From positions 1,612,001 to 1,676,000 of the forward strand of contig NZ_CP082780.1 of NCBI RefSeq assembly GCF_019915265.1: 64,000 nucleotides of DNA, read 5' to 3'. This stretch comes from Bacillus aquiflavi (lineage in GTDB: Bacteria; Bacillota; Bacilli; Bacillales; Cytobacillaceae). Below are positions 1-8,754 of the stretch, piece by piece. Under the pieces are notes generated by a model, which was given only the letters and a program-made list of their open reading frames with translations, searched no databases and was not told the origin of the DNA. Position 1 is the first letter of the stretch, and every line of letters starts with the position of its first letter. The position numbers and the translations under genes were made by a program.

Positions 1-759
1 AGCTTGAATACAAGGTTATTTGCCAACGGCGATCACCTATTTAATCAGTTCATTTTTGCGATTAACGAATTAATTCAACAACTTGAAAAAGTTCAAATCC
101 AAACAATTAAAAGCCAAATATCAAGAAAAAGACTCCTATCTAGTATTTCACATGATATTCGAACACCCCTTACCTCCATTATCGGCTATATAGATGCACT
201 AAAAGATAATATAGCAGTTTCAGAACAAGAGAAGCAGGAATATTTTGAGATTATTGCAAAGAAAGCAAATGGGTTAAAAGATTTGATTGAAGAAATTTTT
301 AATTTAGCTAAGCTTGATGCGGATGAAATTCCGATAAAGGAAGAATATCTTGATTTCTCGGAAGCTGTTAGGGAGTCATTGATTGAATTTTTACCAGTAA
401 TTCAAAAAGAGGGAATGAGTATAGAGGTTACAATTCCAGAAACAAAATGTTATATCTTTGCCGACCGACTGAGCATAGCAAGAATTATCAATAATATAAT
501 AAAGAATGCGATTCAACATGGAAAGAAAGGGAAAATAATTGGAATTGAGATGATAGAAACTCACGATGCTTATCAACTAAATATTTGGGATAAAGGACCA
601 GGTATTCCGAAAGCTGATATAGGAAATGTGTTTGAAAGAATGTATCGAAGTGACCAATCAAGAAATCAATTAAATGGAGGCAGTGGATTAGGACTAGCTA
701 TTGCTAAAGCTTTAGCAGAAAAGAATAGAGGAGAAATATGGGCAGAAAGTATTCCTTGA
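1..759 (+). CDS. Sensor histidine kinase, 3' part, premature stop
   Basis: This is the C-terminal part of a two-component sensor kinase; the reading frame is open to the window edge, so the sensor half and real start lie upstream. Visible are the H box (SHDIRTPLTS, phosphorylated His), the N box (NNIIKNAIQHG), the G1 box (DKGPGIP), the F box (VFERMYR) and the G2 box (GSGLGLAIAK). The frame stops at a TGA (757-759) just after AESIP. In the same frame the next codons read KKTTFSLSFPK and continue to a TAA at 822-824, which is the beta-strand ending normally found in this family, so a single codon (for example GGA to TGA) seems to have cut about 22 residues. The catalytic core is intact, so it may still work. 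It probably regulates the bacitracin-type ABC genes that follow, as in Bce/Bcr-type modules; that link is inferred from position. Confidence 0.88.
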   Translation, partial: SLNTRLFANGDHLFNQFIFAINELIQQLEKVQIQTIKSQISRKRLLSSISHDIRTPLTSIIGYIDALKDNIAVSEQEKQEYFEIIAKKANGLKDLIEEIFNLAKLDADEIPIKEEYLDFSEAVRESLIEFLPVIQKEGMSIEVTIPETKCYIFADRLSIARIINNIIKNAIQHGKKGKIIGIEMIETHDAYQLNIWDKGPGIPKADIGNVFERMYRSDQSRNQLNGGSGLGLAIAKALAEKNRGEIWAESIP

Positions 760-892
760 AAAAAAACTACATTCAGTCTTTCTTTTCCTAAATCGGACTT
801 TAAGAAACAGTTAAGAAATAGTTAATAGGCAATTAAATGTTGATCGATACAATTAAAGATAAATAGTCGAGGGAAAAAAGAGGGTGTTGCAG

Positions 893-1810
893 TTGGCGGT
901 CATTAAAACAACAAATTTAACGAAAATTTATGGAAAGCAAAAATCAGTAGATGGCCTCAATATGACAGTAAATCAAGGTGAAATCTATGGTTTTTTAGGT
1001 CGAAACGGAGCTGGTAAAACGACCACTATTAGAATGTTATTAGGACTAATAAAACCTACTAACGGACAAATTGAGATATTCGGCGAAAACTTATTGAAAA
1101 ATCAAAAGGAAATTTTAAGAAGAATTGGCTCAATTGTTGAAGTGCCCGGATTTTATGAAAATCTTACAGGGAAAGAAAATTTACTTATTAATGCAAAAAT
1201 TATTGGTGTTCATAAGAAAAATGCGATTGAGGAAGCACTGCAGACTGTTGGGCTTCAGAATGAAACAAAAAAGCTAGTAGGACAATATTCTTTAGGGATG
1301 AAACAGAGATTAGGAATTGCGAGAGCTCTTCTTCATTATCCAGAGCTTTTAATTCTCGATGAGCCTACAAACGGTTTGGATCCGATTAGCATTAAGGAGA
1401 TGCGGAGGCTGATTAAATCACTAGCCGAAGAGAGAAATATAACGATATTAATATCCAGCCATATTTTATCAGAAATAGAACAACTAGTTGACCGTATCGG
1501 GATCATTCATAAAGGAAAGCTATTGGAAGAAGTGACATTCGATTATCTTCGAAAAAAGAATCGTAAATACATTGAGTTCCAAGTTTCTAATGACAATAAA
1601 GCAACAATGCTTCTCGAGCAACACTTCCATATTTTTGATTATGAAGTGCATGATGAAGGAAATATTCGTATATACTCTCACTTTGGACAACAAGCTGAAA
1701 TTAATAAATTGTTCGTTCAAAATGATATTGACGTAGTAAAGATTGCAATGAGTGAAGATAAACTCGAAGACTACTTTACAAGACTAGTTGGGGGTGACAC
1801 GATTGGCTAA
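893..1810 (+). CDS. ABC transporter ATPase, bacitracin-type (BcrA-like)
   Basis: ATP-hydrolysing subunit of a drug or peptide exporter of the BcrA/lantibiotic-immunity family, about 305 aa. It has Walker A (GRNGAGKTT), a Q loop region, the signature as YSLGMKQRLGIARAL, Walker B (LLILDEPTNGLDP) and the switch His (SSHILSE). The C-terminal 90 residues are the variable tail usual for this family. I chose the TTG at 893 because the GAGGGTG at 880-886 sits about 7 bases upstream; an in-frame GTG at 884 would add three residues. It overlaps the permease gene by 8 bases, so the two are translationally coupled. The substrate is unknown; self-protection against a cell-wall peptide antibiotic is typical of the family. 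Confidence 0.92.
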   Translation: MAVIKTTNLTKIYGKQKSVDGLNMTVNQGEIYGFLGRNGAGKTTTIRMLLGLIKPTNGQIEIFGENLLKNQKEILRRIGSIVEVPGFYENLTGKENLLINAKIIGVHKKNAIEEALQTVGLQNETKKLVGQYSLGMKQRLGIARALLHYPELLILDEPTNGLDPISIKEMRRLIKSLAEERNITILISSHILSEIEQLVDRIGIIHKGKLLEEVTFDYLRKKNRKYIEFQVSNDNKATMLLEQHFHIFDYEVHDEGNIRIYSHFGQQAEINKLFVQNDIDVVKIAMSEDKLEDYFTRLVGGDTIG

Positions 1811-2540
1811 TTTATTATTCACAGAATTTTTAAAATTAAAACGTGCTAAAATGATTATCATTAGTATTCTTGGAGCTGCTGTCGCCCCCTTTATCGTCGT
1901 TGTCGCTACATATGTACATATGAAAACGAAACAACCTACTGAAGCAATTTTATTTGAAGAACTATTTTACCAAACTAATTTATATACAGTTTTAGTCATC
2001 GGAGTCCCTTTATATGGAGTTGTTACAGCTTTTCTTTTTAATCGTGAATATACGGAAGATACATTGAAAAATCTTCTGACGATCCCAGTTCCGCGAATAA
2101 GCTTTATTATAAGTAAAATTCTTCTCTTATTCATATGGATTACGATGTTAACCTTAGTTTCTTGGGGATTTACTTTACTATTGGGAGTACTAGGGCAGTT
2201 TGAAGGTTTAAGTTTCTCATTAATTGGAGAATCTTTCAAGCAGTTTTTTACAGGCGGATTCCTTCTTTTTATTCTTTCAATGCCAATTATTTTTATCACA
2301 CTTGTCATGAAAAATTATGTACCAACGATTATATTTACAATTGTGATTACATTGATCAATATCATGACAGCAAATTCAGAACATAGAGATTTGTTTCCTT
2401 GGGCAGCTGCTGGAGATATAGCAAATAATACGTTGCTTTCAACATATCCTCCACAGTATTCGTATATTGCGATCATTTTCACTTCTATTATCGGATTTAT
2501 CGCAACCATCGTTTACTTAAAAAAAATAGATATTCATTAA
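1803..2540 (+). CDS. ABC-2 type permease, BcrB-like
   Basis: Membrane partner of the preceding ATPase, about 245 aa with six predicted hydrophobic segments, beginning with the short cytoplasmic FTEFLKLKRAK stretch that is typical of ABC-2 permeases (YhaP/BcrB/NatB-like). The TTG at 1803 has a GGGGGTGA ribosome binding site about 6 bases upstream, inside the end of the ATPase gene; the longer TTG start at 1788 has no good site. The gene is followed after about 25 bases by an intrinsic terminator, so it ends the transcript. Substrate not identifiable from sequence. Confidence 0.88.
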   Translation: MANLLFTEFLKLKRAKMIIISILGAAVAPFIVVVATYVHMKTKQPTEAILFEELFYQTNLYTVLVIGVPLYGVVTAFLFNREYTEDTLKNLLTIPVPRISFIISKILLLFIWITMLTLVSWGFTLLLGVLGQFEGLSFSLIGESFKQFFTGGFLLFILSMPIIFITLVMKNYVPTIIFTIVITLINIMTANSEHRDLFPWAAAGDIANNTLLSTYPPQYSYIAIIFTSIIGFIATIVYLKKIDIH

Positions 2541-2563
2541 TATTACTTTTATCAATTTCAAAT

Positions 2564-2604
2564 AAAGAAGCTAAAAACCGCTAATCGGTCTTTAGCTTCT
2601 TTTT
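2564..2604 (+). terminator. Intrinsic terminator after the ABC pair
   Basis: AAGAAGCTAAAAACCG and CGGTCTTTAGCTTCTT form a long stem around a CTAAT loop, followed by a T run (2600-2604). It closes the exporter operon and is the insertion target of the intron fragment that follows. Confidence 0.9.
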
Positions 2605-2605
2605 G

Positions 2606-2788
2606 GTGCGCCGGGCATGCACACTTTTATAGGGTTGAAGCCCCGAACTGTGAAGGCAGTAGTAACAGGTTAGCTTAGGGTGTCTAGGGTGACCTAGAAT
2701 CTGAAGGAAGTCGTATGAAGCAAACATATCGTCATGGTTCAAAGGCGTGTAAGACTACAGTTCACACGAATGAGGCTAACACAACAAT
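2606..2788 (+). mobile_element. Group IIC intron remnant (5' part of domain I)
   Basis: The stretch starts with GTGCG, matching the GUGYG 5' end of group II introns, immediately after the terminator T run. It then shows strings I recognise from domain I of bacterial class C introns such as the Oceanobacillus iheyensis one: CCGAACTGTGAAGGCAG, AGTAACAG.TTAGC, GGGTGTC...GAC...GAATCTGAAGGAAG, and ATGAGGCTA near the end. Class C introns insert behind terminator hairpins, which fits the position. Nothing like domains II-VI or an intron-encoded reverse transcriptase follows, so this is a dead 5' fragment of about 180 bases. The comparison is from memory, not from an alignment. Confidence 0.8.
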
Positions 2789-2860
2789 ATAATGTTTAAC
2801 ATAGCTTTTTTAAAAAAATGTGTGCGATTGAAGCTTACATTTCGCTTAATGTTGAAAAAA

Positions 2861-2970
2861 TGCAACAAAAAAAGTCTGAATGCCTATATTTCCTTCATTT
2901 CGACATAGTTTTCACTTTAAATCGTCATTTTGTTGCAGAACCACAACGATGATGTTGTTGTTTTGCAACA
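2861..2970 (+). promoter_or_regulatory. Repeated TGCAACA/TGTTGCA sites, likely activator-binding region
   Basis: TGCAACA occurs at 2861-2867, its inverse TGTTGCA at 2931-2937 and TGCAACA again at 2964-2970. The last pair forms an inverted repeat with a 26-base spacer. They lie about 75-180 bases upstream of the sigma-54 promoter, the usual place for enhancer sites of an NtrC-family activator. The obvious candidate to bind them is the product of the gene at 3102; this is inference. Confidence 0.55.
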
Positions 2971-3040
2971 AATTTACATGATAACATAAAAAAACATCAT
3001 CATAATTTAAATATTTGTCGAATTAACTAGTATTTTAGAG

Positions 3041-3057
3041 TTGGCACAGTAATTGCA
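3041..3057 (+). promoter_or_regulatory. Sigma-54 (-24/-12) promoter
   Basis: TTGGCAC-AGTAA-TTGCA matches the SigL (RpoN) consensus TGGCAC-N5-TTGCW exactly, with the invariant GG and GC in the right spacing. It lies about 45 bases before the regulator's ATG and faces the catabolic operon, so the activator gene appears to sit inside the operon it controls. Confidence 0.9.
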
Positions 3058-3101
3058 TAAATAATGATTGAGTGCATTAAGCACTAAGGAGAAGTGAAGA
3101 G

Positions 3102-5126
3102 ATGATAGTTAAGGAAGTTATGGCGAGGACTTCTTTAAAGTTTTATGAAAATGACTTAATTGAGGAAGTGGCAAAGTCTTTAGTAAAACAAAGTCTTAAA
3201 GGGGGATTGGTATATAACCATTTTGACAGTCTAATCGGAGTATTTACGGAAACTGAAATTTTATTCGGGTTACAAAGTAGACAAACACGTTTAAAAGAAA
3301 TATTGTTGCCTTCATTCAAAATGATAGAAGAAACAGCAAAAATAAATGAAGTAGATTTTGGACTAAATTGTATGAATCCAGTAATGAATCGTGAAGGAGT
3401 CATTGTTGGATATATAACAAAAGAACAATATCTTGAAGCATACGCAAAAAATACACAAATTCAATTAAAACATTTAGATGCCATTTTTAACTCTACTCAT
3501 AACGGGATTTTGTCGATCGATGCGACAGGTAACATAACTTCAATAAATCCTCCAGCGGAAAAAATGGCTAAAACGACAAAAGAGAAAGCAATTGGTGAAT
3601 TTTTAACTGACGTGGTTCTTCCAGCGGGATTATTAGAAGTAGTTAGAACAGGAAAAGGTCACACAGAAAAATATCGTGCGGGAAAACGGACTTATATTAC
3701 GAACAGATCACCAATTATAGATGAAAACAAAGTAATCGGCGCAGTAGGTGTTTTTCAAGACATATCTGATATTGAATTTATATCTAACGAATTAGAAACA
3801 GTAAAACAAATTGTGAATGAGCTAGATACGATTATTAATACATCAAATGACGGAATTTGTATTATGAATAATCAGTATAACATCATTAAAATGAATAAAA
3901 AATTTTCGCGAATTTTTCAATTAACGAATAAAGATAATTACCATCTATCCGATATATCAGGTAACATAGAACAGTTTATTCACGGTGTCATAAAAAGCAG
4001 AAAAGCTAGTTCTATCCTTAAAAAGAATATGATCATTTCGGCAACTCCAATCTTAGATCACAAAAAAAATGTAAATAGAGTCGTCATTAACGTTAAAGAT
4101 ATGACTGAAATGGAAAGTTTACGTGATGAGCTAGCCAAGACGAAGAAAATATTGAGTTCTTTAAATCATCAAAATGAAAGCGGTTTTATTTATTGTTCAC
4201 CTACTATGAAAAATTTAATTAAAACCGTGCATCAAGTGGCAAATGTTGATGTTACAGTGCTGTTAACTGGTGAGTCAGGCGTGGGAAAGGGGGAAATTGC
4301 TAATTTAATCTGGAGATCTAGTCAAAGAAAAGACCAACCGTTTGTTAAAGTGAACTGCGGAGCAATTCCAGAGTCATTAATTGAATCCGAATTATTTGGA
4401 TACGAACCAGGTGCTTTTACGGGGGCATCTAGGAAAGGAAAAAAAGGTTTCTTTGAACAATCTGATGGGGGAACGATCTTTCTAGATGAAATAGGAGAAA
4501 TCCCACAACATTTACAAGTGAAGCTGTTGAGAGTTCTTCAAGAAATGGAGATTACAAGAATTGGCGCTGAAAAATCTAAAAAAATTGATACTCGTATTAT
4601 TGCAGCTACAAATAAAGACTTAGAAAAGCTAGTAATTGAAGGGATTTTTAGAGAGGATTTATTTTACCGTTTAAATGTCATACCAATTAAAGTACCTTCA
4701 TTACGAAGAAGAAAAGAAGATATACCTATATTGATTGATTATTACTTGAAAAAATTCTCTGTAAAATACAATAAAAATGTAGATTTTTCAAATGACGCAA
4801 TTAAAGCGTTTATGAATCATGATTGGCCTGGTAATGTAAGGGAGTTAGTCAACATGATTGAAAGGATTTTTGTCACGACGACATCATCTGTTGTGCAATA
4901 TGATGATCTCGTACAACTTTTAAACTTAGAACCAGATCTTTCAATATCAGAGTTTGTTACTGTAAATCAAATTTTTCCTTTAAAGGCTGCTGTAGAAGAG
5001 TTGGAAAAACAACTTATTGCAAAAGCGCTACAAAAAGAAAAAACATATCGTAAAGCAGCCAAATTATTAGAAGTAAATGCATCTACTATAGTAAGAAAAA
5101 TTCAAAAATATGAAAAGGGAAATTGA
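3102..5126 (+). CDS. Sigma-54-dependent transcriptional activator (CBS-PAS-PAS-AAA+-Fis)
   Basis: Enhancer-binding activator of 674 aa that remodels SigL-RNA polymerase using ATP. The N-terminal 115 residues look like a CBS pair, which often senses a nucleotide or CoA-like ligand, followed by two PAS domains (about 125-230 and 240-345). The AAA+ core has Walker A (GESGVGKGE, about residue 390), the sigma-54 contact loop GAFTGA (about 437) and Walker B (GGTIFLDEIGEIP, about 460). The end (YRKAAKLLEVNASTIVRKI) is a Fis-type helix-turn-helix. AAGGAG lies 10 bases before the ATG. Gene order is that of RocR/PrdR/BkdR-like local regulators: first gene of the fatty-acid/carboxylate operon, with a sigma-54 promoter before it, which suggests autoactivation. 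The inducer is unknown. Confidence 0.93.
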   Translation: MIVKEVMARTSLKFYENDLIEEVAKSLVKQSLKGGLVYNHFDSLIGVFTETEILFGLQSRQTRLKEILLPSFKMIEETAKINEVDFGLNCMNPVMNREGVIVGYITKEQYLEAYAKNTQIQLKHLDAIFNSTHNGILSIDATGNITSINPPAEKMAKTTKEKAIGEFLTDVVLPAGLLEVVRTGKGHTEKYRAGKRTYITNRSPIIDENKVIGAVGVFQDISDIEFISNELETVKQIVNELDTIINTSNDGICIMNNQYNIIKMNKKFSRIFQLTNKDNYHLSDISGNIEQFIHGVIKSRKASSILKKNMIISATPILDHKKNVNRVVINVKDMTEMESLRDELAKTKKILSSLNHQNESGFIYCSPTMKNLIKTVHQVANVDVTVLLTGESGVGKGEIANLIWRSSQRKDQPFVKVNCGAIPESLIESELFGYEPGAFTGASRKGKKGFFEQSDGGTIFLDEIGEIPQHLQVKLLRVLQEMEITRIGAEKSKKIDTRIIAATNKDLEKLVIEGIFREDLFYRLNVIPIKVPSLRRRKEDIPILIDYYLKKFSVKYNKNVDFSNDAIKAFMNHDWPGNVRELVNMIERIFVTTTSSVVQYDDLVQLLNLEPDLSISEFVTVNQIFPLKAAVEELEKQLIAKALQKEKTYRKAAKLLEVNASTIVRKIQKYEKGN

Positions 5127-6547
5127 TGATGAGTAAGCTTAATCGTTTTATTTCACCAAAAACTATTGCCGTGATCGGTGCATCAGAAAATTTGCAAAAA
5201 AGCGCTGGCAGAGTATTAGTGAATTTAATGAAAACTAATTTTAAAGGTGAAATATTTTTAGTTAATCCAAAATATGAAAATATTTTAGGAATGAGGTGTT
5301 ATCATTCAATATTACAAATTGAAGAACAGGTCGATTTAGCCTGCATCATTGTTCCAGCTAAAAACGTGCCAATTGTGATGGAGAGCTGTATTGAAAAAGG
5401 TGTAAAAGCAGTAATGATTTTGAGTTCTGGATTTTCAGAGAACGGTATTGAAGGACGTAAGCTGGAAGAATCAATACATCGGATGATTAAAGGGAAGGAT
5501 ATTGCTGTTTATGGTCCAAATGCTCCGGGTCTTTTTTCATACTGTAAGCAATGGGGAATATCGTTTTCTCCAAGATTTGAACCTAAACAATTTAGACGTG
5601 GGAACGTCGGTTTAATTAGTCACGGGGGAAGTTTGGGAAGAGCGATTATTGATTCAAATGAAAAGGGGATTGGATTTAGTTATTGGTTTTCTCCAGGAAA
5701 TGAAATTGATGTGAACTTCAATGACTGTCTTGAGTTTTTAATAGATGACCCGCATACACAGACTATTTTACTTGTTATCGAAAGCTTTTTTGAGGAAAAA
5801 AGGTTTTTTGATTTAATTCATAAAGCTTATGAGAAAAATAAACCGGTTATTTTATTATCGATTGGTACGACAAATGAGTCTATCTCTGCGATTCGTTTCC
5901 ATTTAGGAAAGGAAATGAAAACCCCTTTTCCGTGGGAAGTGATTCAACACCCCGGGCTCATTAAAGTGGATTCAATTGATGAAATCGTCTCCCTTGCTTG
6001 GTTATTTGAATATTATCAACAAATGAGGGGAATTAGGACCGTTGTTTTCTCATGGGCCGGCGGGGCATCTATCTATTTAGCTGATTTATGTAAAAGAAAT
6101 CATATTCATTTACCTGACTTATCTAATAAACTTAAAAGAAAATTTGCGGAACTAATTAAAATTAAAGATTACTATATCAATCCGTTAGATTTAACGACGA
6201 CTGTATATGATGATTTAACTTTGCTTTCAGATTGTCTTAACTATATTTCCGAATCAGAGGAGTTTGACAATATTATTGTCCTGTTTCCGTTTCAGGTTGA
6301 CTATCAAAATGAATTTTTAGCAAAAGAAATATTAAAAATTATTGTAGAAAAGGAAAAGATCATCATCCCGATCTTTTTATCACAAGGTTATCAAAATGAA
6401 TTATCTTTAGACTTAATTAAAGAAAAGAAACTTCCTTACTTTGTCAATGAACAAACAGCAATAAAAGTATTATCGAAATTTTTGGAATATAAAGGCTTTT
6501 CTGATGAATGGGGGAAGAAAGATGGAAAAGCTCATTCAAATAAATGA
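5123..6547 (+). CDS. Half-size acyl-CoA synthetase (ADP-forming)-like protein, CoA-binding part only
   Basis: A 474-aa protein with the CoA-binding Rossmann domain (SPKTIAVIGAS near the start) and the two succinyl-CoA-ligase-like domains of NDP-forming acyl-CoA synthetases, but without the ATP-grasp domain. Active relatives carry a phosphorylated His in an SHT(A/G)S(I/L)AGS motif; the full-length homologue at 14316 has it, whereas the equivalent stretch here reads IGTTNESISAIRFHLGKE and lacks it. The start codon overlaps the regulator's stop (ATGA). Products of this kind could be the alpha subunit of a two-subunit enzyme, but the missing His argues for a regulatory or CoA-ester-sensing role. 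That function is inference; the family assignment is secure. Confidence 0.8.
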   Translation: MMMSKLNRFISPKTIAVIGASENLQKSAGRVLVNLMKTNFKGEIFLVNPKYENILGMRCYHSILQIEEQVDLACIIVPAKNVPIVMESCIEKGVKAVMILSSGFSENGIEGRKLEESIHRMIKGKDIAVYGPNAPGLFSYCKQWGISFSPRFEPKQFRRGNVGLISHGGSLGRAIIDSNEKGIGFSYWFSPGNEIDVNFNDCLEFLIDDPHTQTILLVIESFFEEKRFFDLIHKAYEKNKPVILLSIGTTNESISAIRFHLGKEMKTPFPWEVIQHPGLIKVDSIDEIVSLAWLFEYYQQMRGIRTVVFSWAGGASIYLADLCKRNHIHLPDLSNKLKRKFAELIKIKDYYINPLDLTTTVYDDLTLLSDCLNYISESEEFDNIIVLFPFQVDYQNEFLAKEILKIIVEKEKIIIPIFLSQGYQNELSLDLIKEKKLPYFVNEQTAIKVLSKFLEYKGFSDEWGKKDGKAHSNK

Positions 6548-7220
6548 GGCAATAAATTTAATAAATAGCGATGATGTATTACTTGTTGGAGGCTTTGGCT
6601 TGTCTGGAACTCCACTAACGTTAATAGATGCTATTGCCGCAGATGAGACGAAAGGGAACTTTACAGTTATTAGCAATAATTTAGGGGAAGAAGGAAGAGG
6701 TTTAGGAAAGCTTTTAATCAAGGGAAAATTAAAAAAAGTAGTTGGCTCTTATTTTACAACGAACCGTGATGCAGTAAAAGCATGGTCTAAAGGGATACTC
6801 GAAATCGAATTAATTCCACAAGGAACACTTGCTGAAGCAATTAGATGCGGGGGAGCGGGCATCGGAGGTTTTTATACGAAGACCGCAGTAGGGACGAAAT
6901 TGGCTGAAGGAAAAGAGCATAAGATGATTGATGGTGAAACTTTTGTATTTGAAAAAGCAATCAAGGGTGATGTTGCTCTTATAAAAGCTTTAAAGGCTGA
7001 TCGGTTAGGGAACCTTATTTATGATAAAACAGCGAGAAACTTTAATCCGCTCATGGCGACTGCCGCTAAGAAAGTGATTGCGGAAGTCGATGAAGTTGTT
7101 GAAGTAGGAGAAATTTCACCAGATGAAGTCATTACTCCACACCTTCATGTCGATTATCTCGTTTTAAGTCACGATCGGAAGAAAGGAGGAAGTTTACATG
7201 CTAAGAAAAGAGAATATTAG
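6522..7220 (+). CDS. CoA-transferase subunit A (3-oxoacid/acetate CoA-transferase type)
   Basis: Alpha subunit, 232 aa, of a family I CoA-transferase (ScoA/AtoD/YodS type) that moves CoA from one acid to another, for example from acetyl- or succinyl-CoA to acetoacetate or butyrate. Family features are VGGFGLSGTP near the N terminus, NNLGEEGRGLG, and the GGAGIGGFYT loop. I chose the ATG at 6522 (RBS GGGGAAG 5 bases before) rather than an upstream ATG at 6504. Its 3' end overlaps the B-subunit gene by 23 bases, so both subunits are coupled. Within the operon it would activate the imported acid; the exact acid is unknown. Confidence 0.9.
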   Translation: MEKLIQINEAINLINSDDVLLVGGFGLSGTPLTLIDAIAADETKGNFTVISNNLGEEGRGLGKLLIKGKLKKVVGSYFTTNRDAVKAWSKGILEIELIPQGTLAEAIRCGGAGIGGFYTKTAVGTKLAEGKEHKMIDGETFVFEKAIKGDVALIKALKADRLGNLIYDKTARNFNPLMATAAKKVIAEVDEVVEVGEISPDEVITPHLHVDYLVLSHDRKKGGSLHAKKREY

Positions 7221-7854
7221 AGTCAAAATTGCCAAAAGAGCCGCGGCTGAACTTCATAATGGTGAAATTGTAAATCTTGGCGTGGGAATTCCAACTCTTA
7301 TTCCCGATTTTTTAGGAGATAAAAAAGTATATCTTCATTCTGAAAACGGACTTCTCGGTATCGGTCCTACTCCTCCAGAAGACGAACGAGATATGAATTT
7401 AATTAGTGCGAGTAAAGAGCCGATTACGATGGACTTAGGTGCTTCGCTTTTTGATAGCTCTATTTCCTTTAATATGATTCGCGGCGGTCATATTGATGTT
7501 GCCATAATGGGTGCCCTTCAAATTGATCAAACGGGAGAAGTTGCAAATTGGGCGGTTCCAGAGGGAACTATTTTAGGAGTCGGCGGAGCGATGGATTTAA
7601 TGGCGGGGGCAAAAAAGATTATTATTGCGTCCACTCATTTGGCGAAAAACGGAAAGTCAAAGCTAGTAAAAAAGTTGACATACCCTAGCAGTAGTAAAAG
7701 AAAGGTTGAAATGGTCATTACTGAACATGGTGTGTTTGAATTTCACGACGGAAAGATGATTTTGACTGAAATGACTTCAAACCTTTCAATAGAACAATTA
7801 AAAGAGATAACAGAAGCGGAATTTGATCTTTCAGACAAGTTAAAACTAGATTAA
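7198..7854 (+). CDS. CoA-transferase subunit B
   Basis: Beta subunit, 218 aa, partner of the preceding gene. It has the GIPTLIP segment and the catalytic glutamate in [10 protein letters not shown], the residue that forms the glutamyl-CoA intermediate in family I CoA-transferases, plus GGGHID-like ([13 protein letters not shown]) and NWAVPEG motifs. AAGGAGG lies 8 bases before the ATG. Length and motifs are normal for ScoB/AtoA, and no damage is visible. Confidence 0.92.
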   Translation: MLRKENIRVKIAKRAAAELHNGEIVNLGVGIPTLIPDFLGDKKVYLHSENGLLGIGPTPPEDERDMNLISASKEPITMDLGASLFDSSISFNMIRGGHIDVAIMGALQIDQTGEVANWAVPEGTILGVGGAMDLMAGAKKIIIASTHLAKNGKSKLVKKLTYPSSSKRKVEMVITEHGVFEFHDGKMILTEMTSNLSIEQLKEITEAEFDLSDKLKLD

Positions 7855-7868
7855 CGAGGAGAAGAATA

Positions 7869-8717
7869 ATGAAAACAATTACAGTGATCGGTGCTGGAAC
7901 GATGGGAAGAGGAATTGCATACACATCCGCAATTTCGGGTTATAAAGTATTTGTACATGATATTAGTAAAGAAACACTCAAGCAAGCAAAAGAAGCGATT
8001 GAAAATCTTCTAGATCGCAGTGTTGAAAACGGATTTTTAAAGAAAGAAACAGCAGAAATTGCAAAAAGAAATTTAAATTTTGAAGAGGATATGAACATTG
8101 CTGCAAAAGAAGCTGATTTAGTTATTGAAGCTGTTTTAGAGAAAATCGATTTAAAGATTGCAATTTTTCAAAAACTCGATCAAATATGCTCGAAACACAC
8201 AATTTTAGCGACAAACACTTCAACGATGAGTCCAACTGAAATTGCAGCACAAACATCACGGCCAGATCGCTGTGTTGCCATGCATTTTTTTAATCCAGTG
8301 CACAAAATGAAATTAGTAGAAATTATTAAAGGGTTGGAAACTACCGAAGACACCGTGGCAAAAGTAAAAGCAGCAGCTGAAAAAATGAACAAAGAAACGG
8401 TTGAAATTAATGAATTTCCTGGATTTGTGACGAGTAGAATGAATTGTTTAATTGGAAATGAAGCAATGAATATGTTAATGGAGGGAGTTGCATCCGCGGC
8501 AGATATCGATAAAGCGATTAAGCTTGGAATAAACCATCCGATGGGTCCGCTTGAGCTTGCGGATTTGGTCGGATTAGATACGCGGTTAAGAAATATGGAA
8601 TATTTATATAAAACGCTTGGTGAAAAATATCGTCCAAGTCCGATTCTCATCAAATATGTTAAAGCAGGACGTTTTGGTAGAAAAACTGGTAAAGGTTTTT
8701 ATGATTATAACAAATAG
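7869..8717 (+). CDS. 3-hydroxybutyryl-CoA dehydrogenase
   Basis: Oxidises 3-hydroxyacyl-CoA to 3-oxoacyl-CoA with NAD+ (Hbd/MmgB family, 282 aa, normal length). The NAD-binding motif is [12 protein letters not shown] at the N terminus; [13 protein letters not shown] and the catalytic His in [15 protein letters not shown] follow, then the C-terminal helix domain with [21 protein letters not shown] precedes the ATG. It is the second oxidation step of the beta-oxidation set encoded around it. A second, broken copy is at 19173. Confidence 0.95.
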   Translation: MKTITVIGAGTMGRGIAYTSAISGYKVFVHDISKETLKQAKEAIENLLDRSVENGFLKKETAEIAKRNLNFEEDMNIAAKEADLVIEAVLEKIDLKIAIFQKLDQICSKHTILATNTSTMSPTEIAAQTSRPDRCVAMHFFNPVHKMKLVEIIKGLETTEDTVAKVKAAAEKMNKETVEINEFPGFVTSRMNCLIGNEAMNMLMEGVASAADIDKAIKLGINHPMGPLELADLVGLDTRLRNMEYLYKTLGEKYRPSPILIKYVKAGRFGRKTGKGFYDYNK

Positions 8718-8754
8718 TAAAAATAGAAAAATAAAAAGAGAGAGGAAGAACAAA

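Noticed and set aside
8617-8754. Longer start for the acyl-CoA dehydrogenase
   Set aside because: The extension overlaps the hbd gene, has no ribosome binding site and does not look like the family's N terminus; ATG 8755 has GAGAGGAAG before it.
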